Shown here one piece after another: positions 42,518-51,025 of a DNA stretch of 64,000 bases. The DNA comes from Donghicola eburneus (lineage in GTDB: Bacteria > Pseudomonadota > Alphaproteobacteria > Rhodobacterales > Rhodobacteraceae). Below the pieces are notes generated by a model. That model worked only from the letters and a program-made list of their open reading frames with translations, was not told the origin of the DNA and ran no database searches. Both the position numbers and the translations under genes were made by a program. Where the stretch lies: NCBI RefSeq assembly GCF_900115865.1, contig NZ_FOXY01000014.1, positions 1-64,000 of the forward strand, in the 5' to 3' direction. Each line of letters opens with the position of its first letter. Position 1 is the first letter of the stretch.

Positions 42518-44281
42518 ATGTCCTATCAGCCGCCCGTTCAGGATTTGATGTTCTGCATCGAACACTTGTCCCATTGGGACAAGGTATCCAAATTGTCCGC
42601 GCATACGGACACAGAGTTGCCCGACATCGCCGCCGCGCTTGAGGGTTTTGCCCAATTCTGTGCAGAACAAATTGCACCGCTTTCGTACGTCGGAGACGCT
42701 CAGAGCGCGCATTTTGACAAAGGCCGCGTGACCCTGCCCAAGGGTCATGCGCAAGCCTATGCTCAGTTCGTTGAAATGGGTTGGCAAGCGCTGCCGCACC
42801 CTGTGGACTACGGTGGTGTTGGCCTGCCCCGTGCCGCTGGCGCCGCTGCGGTCGAGATGCTGAATGCCGCTGATATGAGCTTTGGTCTCTGTCCTTTGCT
42901 GACCGATGGAGCGATCGAGGCGTTGTTGCTGACCGGCTCGGACGAGCAGAAATCGACATATCTTGGCCCGCTTATTTCGGGGCGTTGGTCAGGGACAATG
43001 AACCTCACTGAACCCCAAGCGGGCAGTGATTTGGGCCGTGTCGCAACCAAGGCAGTGCGGCGCGAGGATGGCAGCTACGGGATCACCGGCACCAAGATTT
43101 ACATCACCTACGGCGCCCATGATCTGACCGAAAACATCATTCACCTTGTGCTGGCGCGCACGCCTGATGCCCCTGCAGGCCCCAAGGGGCTGAGCCTCTT
43201 TGTCGTGCCGCAGAAACTGGTGGGGCCAGACGGGACTTTGGGCCCCGAAAACACGGTGAACTGCGTAAGCATTGAACACAAACTCGGGGTCCGTGCCAGT
43301 CCGACAGCGGTGCTGGACTACGCTGATGCGACAGGCTTCCTGATTGGTAAGGAGAACTCTGGGCTGAAGTACATGTTCATCATGATGAACGCCGCGCGGT
43401 TCACTGTAGGCGTGCAAGGGGTCGCGGTCTCTGAGCGGGCCTATCAACGCGCCTTGGCCTATGCGCGGGACCGCGTACAGAGCCGCCCCGTAAACGGATC
43501 GGTCAAAGACGCCGTGCCAATCATCGACCACCCCGATGTACGCCGGATGCTCTTGCGGATGCGCAGCCTGACCGAAGGCGGTCGCGCCATGGCTACGGCG
43601 ACCGCAGGGCTTTTGGATTTAGGACATCACCAGCAGGATGCAGAAACGATTGCTCTGGCCGAGTTCATGGTGCCGCTGGTCAAAGGCTTCTGCACCGAGC
43701 GAGCGGTCGAGGTCACGTCGCTGGGTGTGCAAATCCACGGTGGCATGGGCTTTATCGAGGAAACCGGCGCAGCCCAACACTATCGTGACGCGCGCATCCT
43801 TCCGATTTACGAGGGCACGACGGCCATTCAGGCAAACGACCTGTTGGGCCGCAAAGTAATGCGCGATGGCGGCGCAACAGCGCGCCGGTTTGTCGCGCAA
43901 ATCGGCGAAACTGAGGCGAAACTGGCACGCGGGGACAGAACAGCTCAGGCCATCGGCCAAGGTCTTGGGCTGGCGCGCGCCGCCTTTGAGGACGCGCTCG
44001 ATTGGCTGCTGGAAAACAGCAAACAGAATATCGACGCAGCCTTTGCAGGCTCTGTCCCGTTCCTGATGCTCAGCGGCAATTTGGCGGCAGGATGGCAATT
44101 GGCGCAAAGCGCACTCATCGCGCAGAACCTGCAGGAAAATGGACAGGACAGTCCCTTCCTGACGCAAAAAATCTCCACTGCGCTGTTCTACGCCCAACAC
44201 ATCTTGCCCGACTGCACGGCTGAAAAGACCCGCATCGTGCAGGGCGCCGACAGCCTGCTGGACGCAGCATTTCCCGAGTAA
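42518..44281 (+). CDS. dmdC: 3-methylmercaptopropionyl-CoA dehydrogenase-type acyl-CoA dehydrogenase
   Basis: A 587-residue acyl-CoA dehydrogenase, longer than the usual 380 residues, as in the DmdC/AidB-like group with a C-terminal extension. Features are MNLTEPQAGSDLGRV and IYITYGAHDL (FAD/substrate region), MMNAARFTVGVQGVAVSERA, VQIHGGMGFIEETGAAQHYRD and RILPIYEGTTAIQANDL, which carries the catalytic Glu in the YEGTT motif. DmdC oxidises methylmercaptopropionyl-CoA to methylthioacryloyl-CoA. The next genes encode DmdD-, DmdB- and DmdA-like proteins, which supports this rather than a generic fatty-acid role. GGGAGTGAGGG lies before the ATG. Confidence 0.88.
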   Translation: MSYQPPVQDLMFCIEHLSHWDKVSKLSAHTDTELPDIAAALEGFAQFCAEQIAPLSYVGDAQSAHFDKGRVTLPKGHAQAYAQFVEMGWQALPHPVDYGGVGLPRAAGAAAVEMLNAADMSFGLCPLLTDGAIEALLLTGSDEQKSTYLGPLISGRWSGTMNLTEPQAGSDLGRVATKAVRREDGSYGITGTKIYITYGAHDLTENIIHLVLARTPDAPAGPKGLSLFVVPQKLVGPDGTLGPENTVNCVSIEHKLGVRASPTAVLDYADATGFLIGKENSGLKYMFIMMNAARFTVGVQGVAVSERAYQRALAYARDRVQSRPVNGSVKDAVPIIDHPDVRRMLLRMRSLTEGGRAMATATAGLLDLGHHQQDAETIALAEFMVPLVKGFCTERAVEVTSLGVQIHGGMGFIEETGAAQHYRDARILPIYEGTTAIQANDLLGRKVMRDGGATARRFVAQIGETEAKLARGDRTAQAIGQGLGLARAAFEDALDWLLENSKQNIDAAFAGSVPFLMLSGNLAAGWQLAQSALIAQNLQENGQDSPFLTQKISTALFYAQHILPDCTAEKTRIVQGADSLLDAAFPE

Positions 44282-44302
44282 CCCCGCGAAAGGAACCGAC
44301 CC

Positions 44303-45112
44303 ATGAATGACGTCGTGAACCCCGATACCTACGAACGCCTCGATATTACCGCGCGGGACAATGGCTTGTACGTCGTGACCCTGAACCGTCCTGAAAAGCG
44401 CAACGCATTGGACGTGATCACGATTGAAGAACTGATCCGGTTCTTTAGTGGCGCGCGCATGGCGGGCGTCAAGGCAGTCTTGCTCGAAGGGGCAGGCGAT
44501 CACTTCTGCGCGGGCCTCGATCTGGTTGAACATTGGAAGGCGGACCGCAGCCCCGATGACTTCATGCATGTGTGCCTGCGCTGGCACGAGGCGTTCAATA
44601 AAATGGAATATGGCGGTGTGCCGATCATTGCCGCACTCAAGGGGGCCGTAGTGGGCGGCGGGCTGGAACTGGCCAGCGCAGCCCATGTGCGCGTGATCGA
44701 TCCAGGCACCTATTTCGCGCTGCCCGAGGGACAACGCGGGATCTTTACCGGCGGCGGGGCAACGATCCGCGTGTCGGACATGATCGGCAAGTACCGCATG
44801 ATCGATATGATCCTGACGGGCCGCGTGTACCAAGGCCAAGAGGCCGTGGATCTGGGATTGGCCCAATACATTGTCGAAGAGGGCGGCAGTTATGCCAAGG
44901 CCCTAGAGCTGGCTGAAAAGGTCGCGCAAAACCTGCCGCTGACAAACTTTGCGATCTGCTCGGCTGTCAGCCACATGAACAACATGTCCGGCATGGACGC
45001 AGCCTACGCCGAAGCCTTTGTCGGCGGCATCGTCAACACCCAGCCCGCCGCACGCGAGCGTCTTGAGGCCTTTGCCAACAAGACCGCAGCCCGCGTTCGG
45101 CCCAACACCTAA
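44303..45112 (+). CDS. dmdD: Crotonase-family methylthioacryloyl-CoA hydratase-like protein
   Basis: A 269-residue enoyl-CoA hydratase/isomerase-fold protein. The oxyanion-hole regions are [12 protein letters not shown] and [10 protein letters not shown]. Two acidic residues, Glu122 (GGGLE) and Glu142 ([11 protein letters not shown]), fall where DmdD of Ruegeria has its catalytic glutamates. DmdD converts methylthioacryloyl-CoA to methanethiol, acetaldehyde, CO2 and CoA. It is placed 21 bases after dmdC, as in Ruegeria where dmdC and dmdD are adjacent. GAAAGGAACC precedes the ATG. A generic hydratase role remains possible. Confidence 0.82.
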   Translation: MNDVVNPDTYERLDITARDNGLYVVTLNRPEKRNALDVITIEELIRFFSGARMAGVKAVLLEGAGDHFCAGLDLVEHWKADRSPDDFMHVCLRWHEAFNKMEYGGVPIIAALKGAVVGGGLELASAAHVRVIDPGTYFALPEGQRGIFTGGGATIRVSDMIGKYRMIDMILTGRVYQGQEAVDLGLAQYIVEEGGSYAKALELAEKVAQNLPLTNFAICSAVSHMNNMSGMDAAYAEAFVGGIVNTQPAARERLEAFANKTAARVRPNT

Positions 45113-45128
45113 GCCAGGCGGAACGGGA

Positions 45129-46736
45129 ATGCGACACCATTTCGAAGCTCTGAAAAAGACAGGGGCGAACCACTTGCCCCTGTCCCCATTGTCGTTCTTG
45201 CGCCGCGCCCAAAGCCTGCACGGCCCGCGCACAGCGGTGATCTATGGGGACATCGAACGAAGTTGGTCGGACACCGTAGCCCGCATTCAGGCGGTTGCAG
45301 GCGGTCTGTTCGGGCTAGGCCTTCAAAAGGGCGACACCGTCTCGGTCCTGAGCCCGAATATCCCAGAACTGTTCGAGTTGCATTTTGCCGTGCCCCTGAC
45401 GGGCGCGGTTCTGAACACGCTCAACACACGTCTCGAGCCCGAGACCATCGCCTATATCCTGGACCATGCGGACACCAAGTTGGTCATCGTGGATCGGGAA
45501 CTGGTGCCGCTGTTGACCCAAGCCTTTGACCTCTTGGGGCGCACCGTGCCGGTGGTCGAAATTGCCGATCCCGCCGCTGCCGGAGAAACCCTTGGCGGTC
45601 CAACCTACGAGGCGCTGGTTGGCAGTGATCCTCTGCCCCTTGTCCTGCCTGATGACGAATGGGACGCGATTGCGCTGAACTATACCTCGGGCACCTCTGG
45701 CCGGCCTAAGGGCGTCGTTTATCATCATCGCGGTGCCTACCTGATGGCGATGGGTACAGCGTCCGCGTGGCAGATGCCGCCCTACCCTATCTACCTATCG
45801 GTGGTTCCCATGTTCCATTGCAACGGCTGGGGGCATCCGTGGCTGATGGCTATGCTGGGGGGAACGGTTGTTTTCACGCGTGCCCCTGCCGCGGACCTGA
45901 TCCTAAAGGCCATCCGCACTCACGGAGTGACCCATTTCGGTGCGGCACCCATCGTGCTGCAGATGCTGGTCGAGGCAGGTGCCGCCGCCCCCTTTGACCC
46001 AGAGATCCGCGTCATGACCGCTGGCGCGCCGCCACCGCCCGCGATCCTAGAAAAGACCCGCGCCATGGGGTTCGATGTGATGCAGGTTTACGGCCTAACA
46101 GAAACTTATGGGCATATCTCGCAGTGCCTTTGGCAAGACGATTGGGGCGACCTGCCCCCCGCAGAGCAAGCCGAATTGCAGGCACAGCAGGGCATCGCCT
46201 TTCCCATGGTCGAAGAGGTCGCGGTGATCGACCGCGACAGCGGCGCGCCTGTCCCGCGCGACGGCACCACTCAAGGCGAAATTGCCATTCGCGGAAACAC
46301 GATCATGGCGGGCTATTACAAAGACGCCGACGCCACGGCAGCGGCCTTTGCCGATGGGTGGTTCTGGTCCGGGGATGGCGCAGTCGTGCACGATAATGCC
46401 TATGTCCAGATCCGTGACCGGCTCAAAGACGTGATCATCTCGGGCGGGGAAAACATCTCTTCGGTCGAGGTCGAGGCCGTGCTCTATCGGCACGAAGCTG
46501 TGCAAGCCGCCGCCGTCGTCGCCATGCCCCACGCGAAATGGGGCGAAGTCCCCTGCGCCTTTGTCGAACTGCGCGATGGGTTCACCCCGACCGCAGACGA
46601 CCTCATCGCCTTTTGCCGCGCCCATCTGGCCGGTTTCAAAGCCCCAAAGGCTGTCATTTTTGACACCCTCCCCAAAACATCCACCGGCAAGATCCAGAAG
46701 TTCCAGCTTCGCGATCGCGCCAAAGACCTGGAGTAA
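45129..46736 (+). CDS. dmdB: Acyl-CoA ligase, 3-methylmercaptopropionate-CoA ligase-like
   Basis: A 535-residue AMP-forming ligase. The ATP-binding motif is LNYTSGTSGRPKGVVYHHRGAY, the adenylate motif VYGLTETYGHIS, and the C-terminal hinge and Lys are in RLKDVIISGGENISSVEVE and KTSTGKIQKFQLR. The WxxMPxFHCNGW-type stretch (SVVPMFHCNGWGHPW) is common in DmdB-like and medium-chain ligases. It activates methylmercaptopropionate to its CoA ester. The ATG at 45129 has GAACGGGA before it; the in-frame extension to 45018 runs into dmdD and is rejected. Its 3' end is 5 bases before dmdA. Confidence 0.87.
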   Translation: MRHHFEALKKTGANHLPLSPLSFLRRAQSLHGPRTAVIYGDIERSWSDTVARIQAVAGGLFGLGLQKGDTVSVLSPNIPELFELHFAVPLTGAVLNTLNTRLEPETIAYILDHADTKLVIVDRELVPLLTQAFDLLGRTVPVVEIADPAAAGETLGGPTYEALVGSDPLPLVLPDDEWDAIALNYTSGTSGRPKGVVYHHRGAYLMAMGTASAWQMPPYPIYLSVVPMFHCNGWGHPWLMAMLGGTVVFTRAPAADLILKAIRTHGVTHFGAAPIVLQMLVEAGAAAPFDPEIRVMTAGAPPPPAILEKTRAMGFDVMQVYGLTETYGHISQCLWQDDWGDLPPAEQAELQAQQGIAFPMVEEVAVIDRDSGAPVPRDGTTQGEIAIRGNTIMAGYYKDADATAAAFADGWFWSGDGAVVHDNAYVQIRDRLKDVIISGGENISSVEVEAVLYRHEAVQAAAVVAMPHAKWGEVPCAFVELRDGFTPTADDLIAFCRAHLAGFKAPKAVIFDTLPKTSTGKIQKFQLRDRAKDLE

Positions 46737-46741
46737 CAGGA

Positions 46742-47845
46742 ATGGCTCTGCTCTCACCTTCGCGCAGGCTTCGTCGTACCGCTTTTTCTGAGGGGGTGGA
46801 GGCCGCAGGCGTCAAAGCCTACACGGTCTACAACCACATGCTCTTGCCAACGGTGTTCCGCTCGGTCGAGGAGGACTACCATCACCTAAAACAAGCGGTG
46901 CAAGTCTGGGATGTCGCCTGCGAACGGCAGGTGGAGCTGCGCGGCCCCGACGCCGGACGACTTGCCCAACTGCTGACGCCCCGCGACTTGCGCGGGATGC
47001 TGCCCGGTCAGTGCTATTATGTGCCCATCGTCGACGAGACAGGCGGCATGCTCAACGATCCGGTCGCCGTCAAATTGGCCGAGGACCGCTGGTGGATTTC
47101 GATTGCCGACAGTGACTTGCTCTACTGGATCAAGGGTCTTGCCTATGGCTACCGTCTCGACGTGCTGGTGGATGAACCGGATGTCTCGCCCCTCGCTGTC
47201 CAGGGTCCCCGCGCGGATGATCTGATGGCTGCGGTGTTTGGCGATGCGGTGCGGGATGTCCGTTTCTTCCGGTTCGGTCATTTTGATTTTCAGGGACAGG
47301 ACATGGTCGTGGCGCGGTCGGGCTATTCCAAGCAGGGTGGCTACGAAATCTATGTCGAAGGCGAACACAACGGCATGCCCTTGTGGAACGCGCTCATGGA
47401 AGCGGGCAAGGCACTGGATGTGCATGCGGGGTGCCCCAACCTGATCGAGCGGATCGAAAGTGGGCTGTTGTCCTACGGCAACGACATGAACGACGACAAC
47501 ACGCCCCACGAATGTGGACTTGGCAGGTTCTGCAACACCCAAACGGCCATCGGCTGTATCGGGCGCGATGCCCTGCTTCGTGTCGCCAAAGAGGGTCCGG
47601 TCAAGCAAATCCGCGCCATCGCAATTGATGGACCGCCCGTTCCGGCCTGCGATCGCTGGTGGACCTTGATGGCGGGCACCAAACCTGTCGGGCGCGTATC
47701 CTCGGCCGCGTGGTCGCCGGATTTCGGCACCAACGTCGCCATCGGCATGGTCCGCATGACCCATTGGGACGATGGCACCGAACTGACCGTCCAAGCCCCT
47801 GACGGCTTGCGCCACGCCACCGTCCACGAGGCGTTCTGGAACTGA
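46742..47845 (+). CDS. dmdA: Dimethylsulfoniopropionate (DMSP) demethylase
   Basis: A 367-residue GcvT-like, tetrahydrofolate-dependent methyltransferase. It follows my recollection of Ruegeria DmdA over its length: FSEGVEAAGVKAYTVYNHML, VQVWDVACERQVELRGPDA, QCYYVPIVDETGGMLNDPVA, DVSPLAVQGPRADDLM, GLLSYGNDMNDDNTPHECGL and the final HATVHEAFW. DmdA removes one methyl group from DMSP to give methylmercaptopropionate and 5-methyl-tetrahydrofolate. Here it closes an operon that encodes all later steps to methanethiol. AACAGGA lies just before the ATG. A non-DMSP methyltransferase of the same family is possible but less likely given the context. Confidence 0.9.
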   Translation: MALLSPSRRLRRTAFSEGVEAAGVKAYTVYNHMLLPTVFRSVEEDYHHLKQAVQVWDVACERQVELRGPDAGRLAQLLTPRDLRGMLPGQCYYVPIVDETGGMLNDPVAVKLAEDRWWISIADSDLLYWIKGLAYGYRLDVLVDEPDVSPLAVQGPRADDLMAAVFGDAVRDVRFFRFGHFDFQGQDMVVARSGYSKQGGYEIYVEGEHNGMPLWNALMEAGKALDVHAGCPNLIERIESGLLSYGNDMNDDNTPHECGLGRFCNTQTAIGCIGRDALLRVAKEGPVKQIRAIAIDGPPVPACDRWWTLMAGTKPVGRVSSAAWSPDFGTNVAIGMVRMTHWDDGTELTVQAPDGLRHATVHEAFWN

Positions 47846-47888
47846 AACGCCTGCGATAAGTGATATTGGCGCGTGATTGAGGGCGAAC

Positions 47889-48905
47889 CTAGTGCTTGCC
47901 CTCGATCACCTCGATGCCGCGTCTGGCCAGACGGGCGCCCATGTCCATGTGATTGGTCGCATCCGAGCCCGCCGCTGTACCTGCGCGCACCCGATCCGCG
48001 ATACCGACCCAGATCACCGCAAAGCGGAACAAGGCAAAGGCCCTGTGAAAGGTGGTCAGCGGCGCCATACCGGGGCTCTTTTCCATATAGCGGGCGACGA
48101 ACACTTCTTCGGATGGCAGGCCAAGCGCAGCATGGTCCAGCCCCAGAATGCCCCCGTACTCGTCGGGCGAGGTGTGCCACGCCATGCAACAGAACCCCAG
48201 ATCGGCCAGCGGATGGCCCAAGGTCGACAGCTCCCAATCCAGAATGGCGGCGACGCGCGGTGCGGCAGGATCAAAGATCACATTGCCCATGCGGTAATCG
48301 CCGTGGGCCAGACTGACGCGGCCGTCATCCTCGGGCTGGTTGTCGGTCAGCCATTGCGACAGTGCGTCCAGATCGGGGATCGGGTCAGAACTGCTTTCTT
48401 CCCACTGGCGGGACCAACGGCGGATTTGCCGTTCGAAGTAATTCCCCGGTTTGCCGTAATCCCCCAGTCCGACCTCGTGCGGCACGACCGAATGCATCTG
48501 CGCCATGGCATCGGCCAGCCCCATCCAAAGATCGCGGCGCTCTTGCGGCTCTGCCTCGCTAACCGCACCGTCAGGGAAGACACGCCCGTCCACCCGCTCC
48601 ATCAGATAGAACGGTGTTCCCAGAAGGTCGGGGTCTTCGTGGAACACAACGGGACGGGGCACAGGCACGCCTGCGGGATGCAGCGCCGCAAGAACACGGT
48701 GTTCGCGGTCAACCGCATGGGCCCCGCGCAGGATGGGGCCGTTGGGCTGCTTGCGCAGCACCATGCGATGATCGCCATAGGTCACGAAATAGGTCGGGTT
48801 CGACTGCCCGCCCGCGATGCGTTGAACCTGTAGCGCGGCCGAGGTGCCGAAGTGATCCTTCAGGAACCCTTCAAGGCGCGCGGTCTCAAAGTCGATGTCG
48901 CTCAT
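47889..48905 (-). CDS. Aminoglycoside-phosphotransferase-fold protein (ACAD10/11-associated type)
   Basis: A 338-residue kinase-fold protein: IAGGQSNPTYFVTYGDHRMVLR (nucleotide-binding strand), VSLAHGDYRMGNVIFD (catalytic loop HGDxxxxN) and AAILDWELSTLGHPLADLGF (metal-binding Asp). It is the free-standing counterpart of the kinase domain of human ACAD10/11, which phosphorylates 4-hydroxyacyl-CoA before dehydrogenase-assisted removal. Its ATG overlaps the stop of the acyl-CoA dehydrogenase gene (ATGA at 48902-48905), so the two are translationally coupled. A function in hydroxyacyl-CoA catabolism is inferred from this pairing. Confidence 0.87.
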   Translation of the reverse strand: MSDIDFETARLEGFLKDHFGTSAALQVQRIAGGQSNPTYFVTYGDHRMVLRKQPNGPILRGAHAVDREHRVLAALHPAGVPVPRPVVFHEDPDLLGTPFYLMERVDGRVFPDGAVSEAEPQERRDLWMGLADAMAQMHSVVPHEVGLGDYGKPGNYFERQIRRWSRQWEESSSDPIPDLDALSQWLTDNQPEDDGRVSLAHGDYRMGNVIFDPAAPRVAAILDWELSTLGHPLADLGFCCMAWHTSPDEYGGILGLDHAALGLPSEEVFVARYMEKSPGMAPLTTFHRAFALFRFAVIWVGIADRVRAGTAAGSDATNHMDMGARLARRGIEVIEGKH

Positions 48906-50110
48906 GCGCCCACGTCCCACTTCCAAAAATCGCGACCCTCTTTTTCGACGTTCCGGTGCAGCACCATCTTGTGGACCTCATCCGCGCCATCGACCAAGCG
49001 GGCCTGACGGGCATAGCGGTAGATCCACTCCAGCGGCGTGTCCTTGGAATAGCCGCGCGCGCCATTGATCTGGATCGCGGTATCGGCGGCCTTGTGCAGA
49101 ACGTTCGCCACGTGGACCTTGGCCATCGATACCTCTTTGCGGGCATAACCGCCGCGGTCCAGCTCCCATGCAGCCTTCATCACCAAGAGCCGGCCGATCT
49201 CGATCTGCATAGCGATGTCGCCCATCATCATTTGCACGCTTTCGCGTTTTGAAAGACGCTCGCCAAAGGCAAAACGGTTGTGGGAATATTCGCTGGCGAT
49301 CTCGACGCAACGTTTGGCCAAACCCAGCCAGCGCATGCAGTGGGTCAGACGGGCTGGCCCAAGGCGGATCTGGGTCAGCTTCAGCCCGTCCCCTTCGTTC
49401 ATCAGCAAGTTTTCGGCGGGGAGGACCATATCCTCGTAGACGACCTCGCAGTGACCGCCATGCTCTTCGGGGCCCATGATCGGGATGCGGCGGTCGATGC
49501 GAAAGCCGGGAGTGTTCTTCTTGTGAAGGAAAGCCGACAGCCCCTTGCGCGGATCGTCCGAGGTGCGGGCGATCAGGATGAAGTGGTCACTGTCTTCGGC
49601 ACCGGTGATGAACCATTTGCGCCCACGGACCACGTAGGTATCGCCGTCCTTCTTGGCCGTCGTCAGCATCATGCCCGCCGGATCAGAGCCCGATCCCGGC
49701 GCGGGTTCAGTCATGGCAAAGGCCGACTGGACGTCCCCGCGCACGATGGGTCGCAGCCACTCTTCTTTCTGCTTTTCGGTCCCGACCTTTTCTAAAACCT
49801 GCATGTTGCCGTCGTCGGGCGCAGCCGAGTTGAACACCACCGGCCCGAAAATCGAGCGGTTCATTTCCTCGTAGCAAACGGCCATGCCCTGAAGCCCGAG
49901 CCCCTGCCCGCCGGTTTCCTCTTTCAGCTGCAAGCACCACAGACCTTGGGCCTTTGCGCGGGCGCGTAGGTCCTGCAGCAGGTCTTTGCGGATGTTTTCG
50001 TGGGCGTCGTAGTTGGCGCGATCTGTCTCGATCGGCAGCAGCTCGTCCTCGACAAAGCGGGCGATGCGGTCGCGATAGTCCTCGATGCGGGGCGAAATGG
50101 TGAAATCCAT
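48902..50110 (-). CDS. Acyl-CoA dehydrogenase (ACAD10/11-like)
   Basis: A 402-residue acyl-CoA dehydrogenase: FAMTEPAPGSGSDPAGMMLT, RKWFITGAEDSDHFILIART, RIPIMGPEEHGGHCEVVYED, RLTHCMRWLGLAKRCVEIA, and INGARGYSKDTPLEWIYRYARQARLVDGADEVHK. This last stretch has the (R)-x-DG pattern of the ACAD11 branch rather than the YEGTN of short-chain enzymes. GAAAGGAC lies before the ATG at 50110. It is coupled with the kinase-fold gene downstream and follows an SDR gene. Together they suggest breakdown of an unusual, possibly hydroxylated, acyl-CoA. Confidence 0.9.
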   Translation of the reverse strand: MDFTISPRIEDYRDRIARFVEDELLPIETDRANYDAHENIRKDLLQDLRARAKAQGLWCLQLKEETGGQGLGLQGMAVCYEEMNRSIFGPVVFNSAAPDDGNMQVLEKVGTEKQKEEWLRPIVRGDVQSAFAMTEPAPGSGSDPAGMMLTTAKKDGDTYVVRGRKWFITGAEDSDHFILIARTSDDPRKGLSAFLHKKNTPGFRIDRRIPIMGPEEHGGHCEVVYEDMVLPAENLLMNEGDGLKLTQIRLGPARLTHCMRWLGLAKRCVEIASEYSHNRFAFGERLSKRESVQMMMGDIAMQIEIGRLLVMKAAWELDRGGYARKEVSMAKVHVANVLHKAADTAIQINGARGYSKDTPLEWIYRYARQARLVDGADEVHKMVLHRNVEKEGRDFWKWDVGA

Positions 50111-50129
50111 GGAAAGTCCTTTCGAGAGT

Positions 50130-50858
50130 CTAGAGCGAGGACACAAGATGACCACCGTCCACGACGATTTCGGCACCCGTCATGAAGGCGCCATCCTCTG
50201 AGGCCAGCAGCAAGAGCGGCCCGTCCAAATGTTCCATCTGCCCAAGGCGGCGCTGGGGCACGCGTTTGATCAAGGCCTTGCCCGCGTCCGAGGCAAAGAA
50301 TTCGCGGTTCAGATCAGTCTCGATATATCCGGGGCACAAGGCGTTCACGCGAATGCCATAGCGCGCCCATTCCAGCGCGAGGCTTTTGGTCATCTGCACC
50401 ACGCCCGCCTTGGCGGTGGCATAGGCCGACAGGTTGCCCGCCACCCGCACCCCCAGGATCGAGGCGATGTTGACGATACTGCCCCCCTTGCCCTCATCGA
50501 CCAGCGCCTGCCCTGCGGCCTGCGCCACGCGAAACACGCCGGTTAGGTCGGTATTGATCACCCAGTTCCAGTCATCTTCGGCGGTTTTCAGGGCAGGACC
50601 GTCATAGGTCACACCCGCATTATTGATGACCACATCATAGGGCCGGTCGAAGGCGGCTCTGACACTCTCGGCGTCGGTCACATCCATCGCCACGGCACGC
50701 GCGCCGCCGCCAATCTGCGCCACCAGAGCCTTGAGCCGGTCGACGCGGCGGGCGGCACAGGTGACCTCTGCCCCTTGGGCCGCTAGCACTTTGGCGAAAT
50801 GCGCCCCCAGCCCCGAGGACGCGCCTGTCACCAGCGCAGTTTTCCCCTGCAACTTCAT
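50130..50858 (-). CDS. SDR-family oxidoreductase
   Basis: A 242-residue classical short-chain dehydrogenase: KTALVTGASSGLGAHFAKVL, VINNAGVTYDG, NIASILGVRVAGNLSAYATAKAGV with catalytic Ser, Tyr and Lys, and IVVDGGHLVSSL at the end. The ATG at 50858 is preceded by GGAGGATACC; the in-frame extension to 50912 contains that site and is rejected. It is the first gene of the leftward trio with the acyl-CoA dehydrogenase and the kinase-fold protein, 19 bases before the former. A 3-hydroxyacyl-CoA or secondary-alcohol substrate is plausible. Confidence 0.88.
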   Translation of the reverse strand: MKLQGKTALVTGASSGLGAHFAKVLAAQGAEVTCAARRVDRLKALVAQIGGGARAVAMDVTDAESVRAAFDRPYDVVINNAGVTYDGPALKTAEDDWNWVINTDLTGVFRVAQAAGQALVDEGKGGSIVNIASILGVRVAGNLSAYATAKAGVVQMTKSLALEWARYGIRVNALCPGYIETDLNREFFASDAGKALIKRVPQRRLGQMEHLDGPLLLLASEDGAFMTGAEIVVDGGHLVSSL

Positions 50859-50966
50859 GGTATCCTCCCTCTCCTCGCCAATACTCTGGCAGTTCGAGGG
50901 CGCGCTCGGCAATGAAAGACATGTAGAATGCGCAAGTGACCCAGCGCAACACGTGGCAAGCGACCT

Positions 50967-50997
50967 CTGACAGCGCGGCTATGCCAAGCGCTGTCAG
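50967..50997. repeat. Perfect 10-bp inverted repeat between SDR and cellulase genes
   Basis: CTGACAGCGC (50967-50976) pairs with GCGCTGTCAG (50988-50997) across 11 bases. It lies 29 bases beyond the cellulase stop codon. There is no T run on either side, so it is either a processing-type hairpin at the 3' end of the cellulase message or a protein-binding site upstream of the SDR gene. Confidence 0.5.
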
Positions 50998-51025
50998 AAC
51001 AATCGGCTCTTCGCTATAAACTTGC

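Noticed and set aside
43619-44866. Reverse frame of 415 codons opposite dmdC and dmdD
   Set aside because: It spans two well-supported forward genes and their boundary and has no recognisable domain.
46886-47827. Reverse frame of 313 codons opposite dmdA
   Set aside because: The forward strand is a full-length DmdA-type protein, and the reverse frame is composition-driven.
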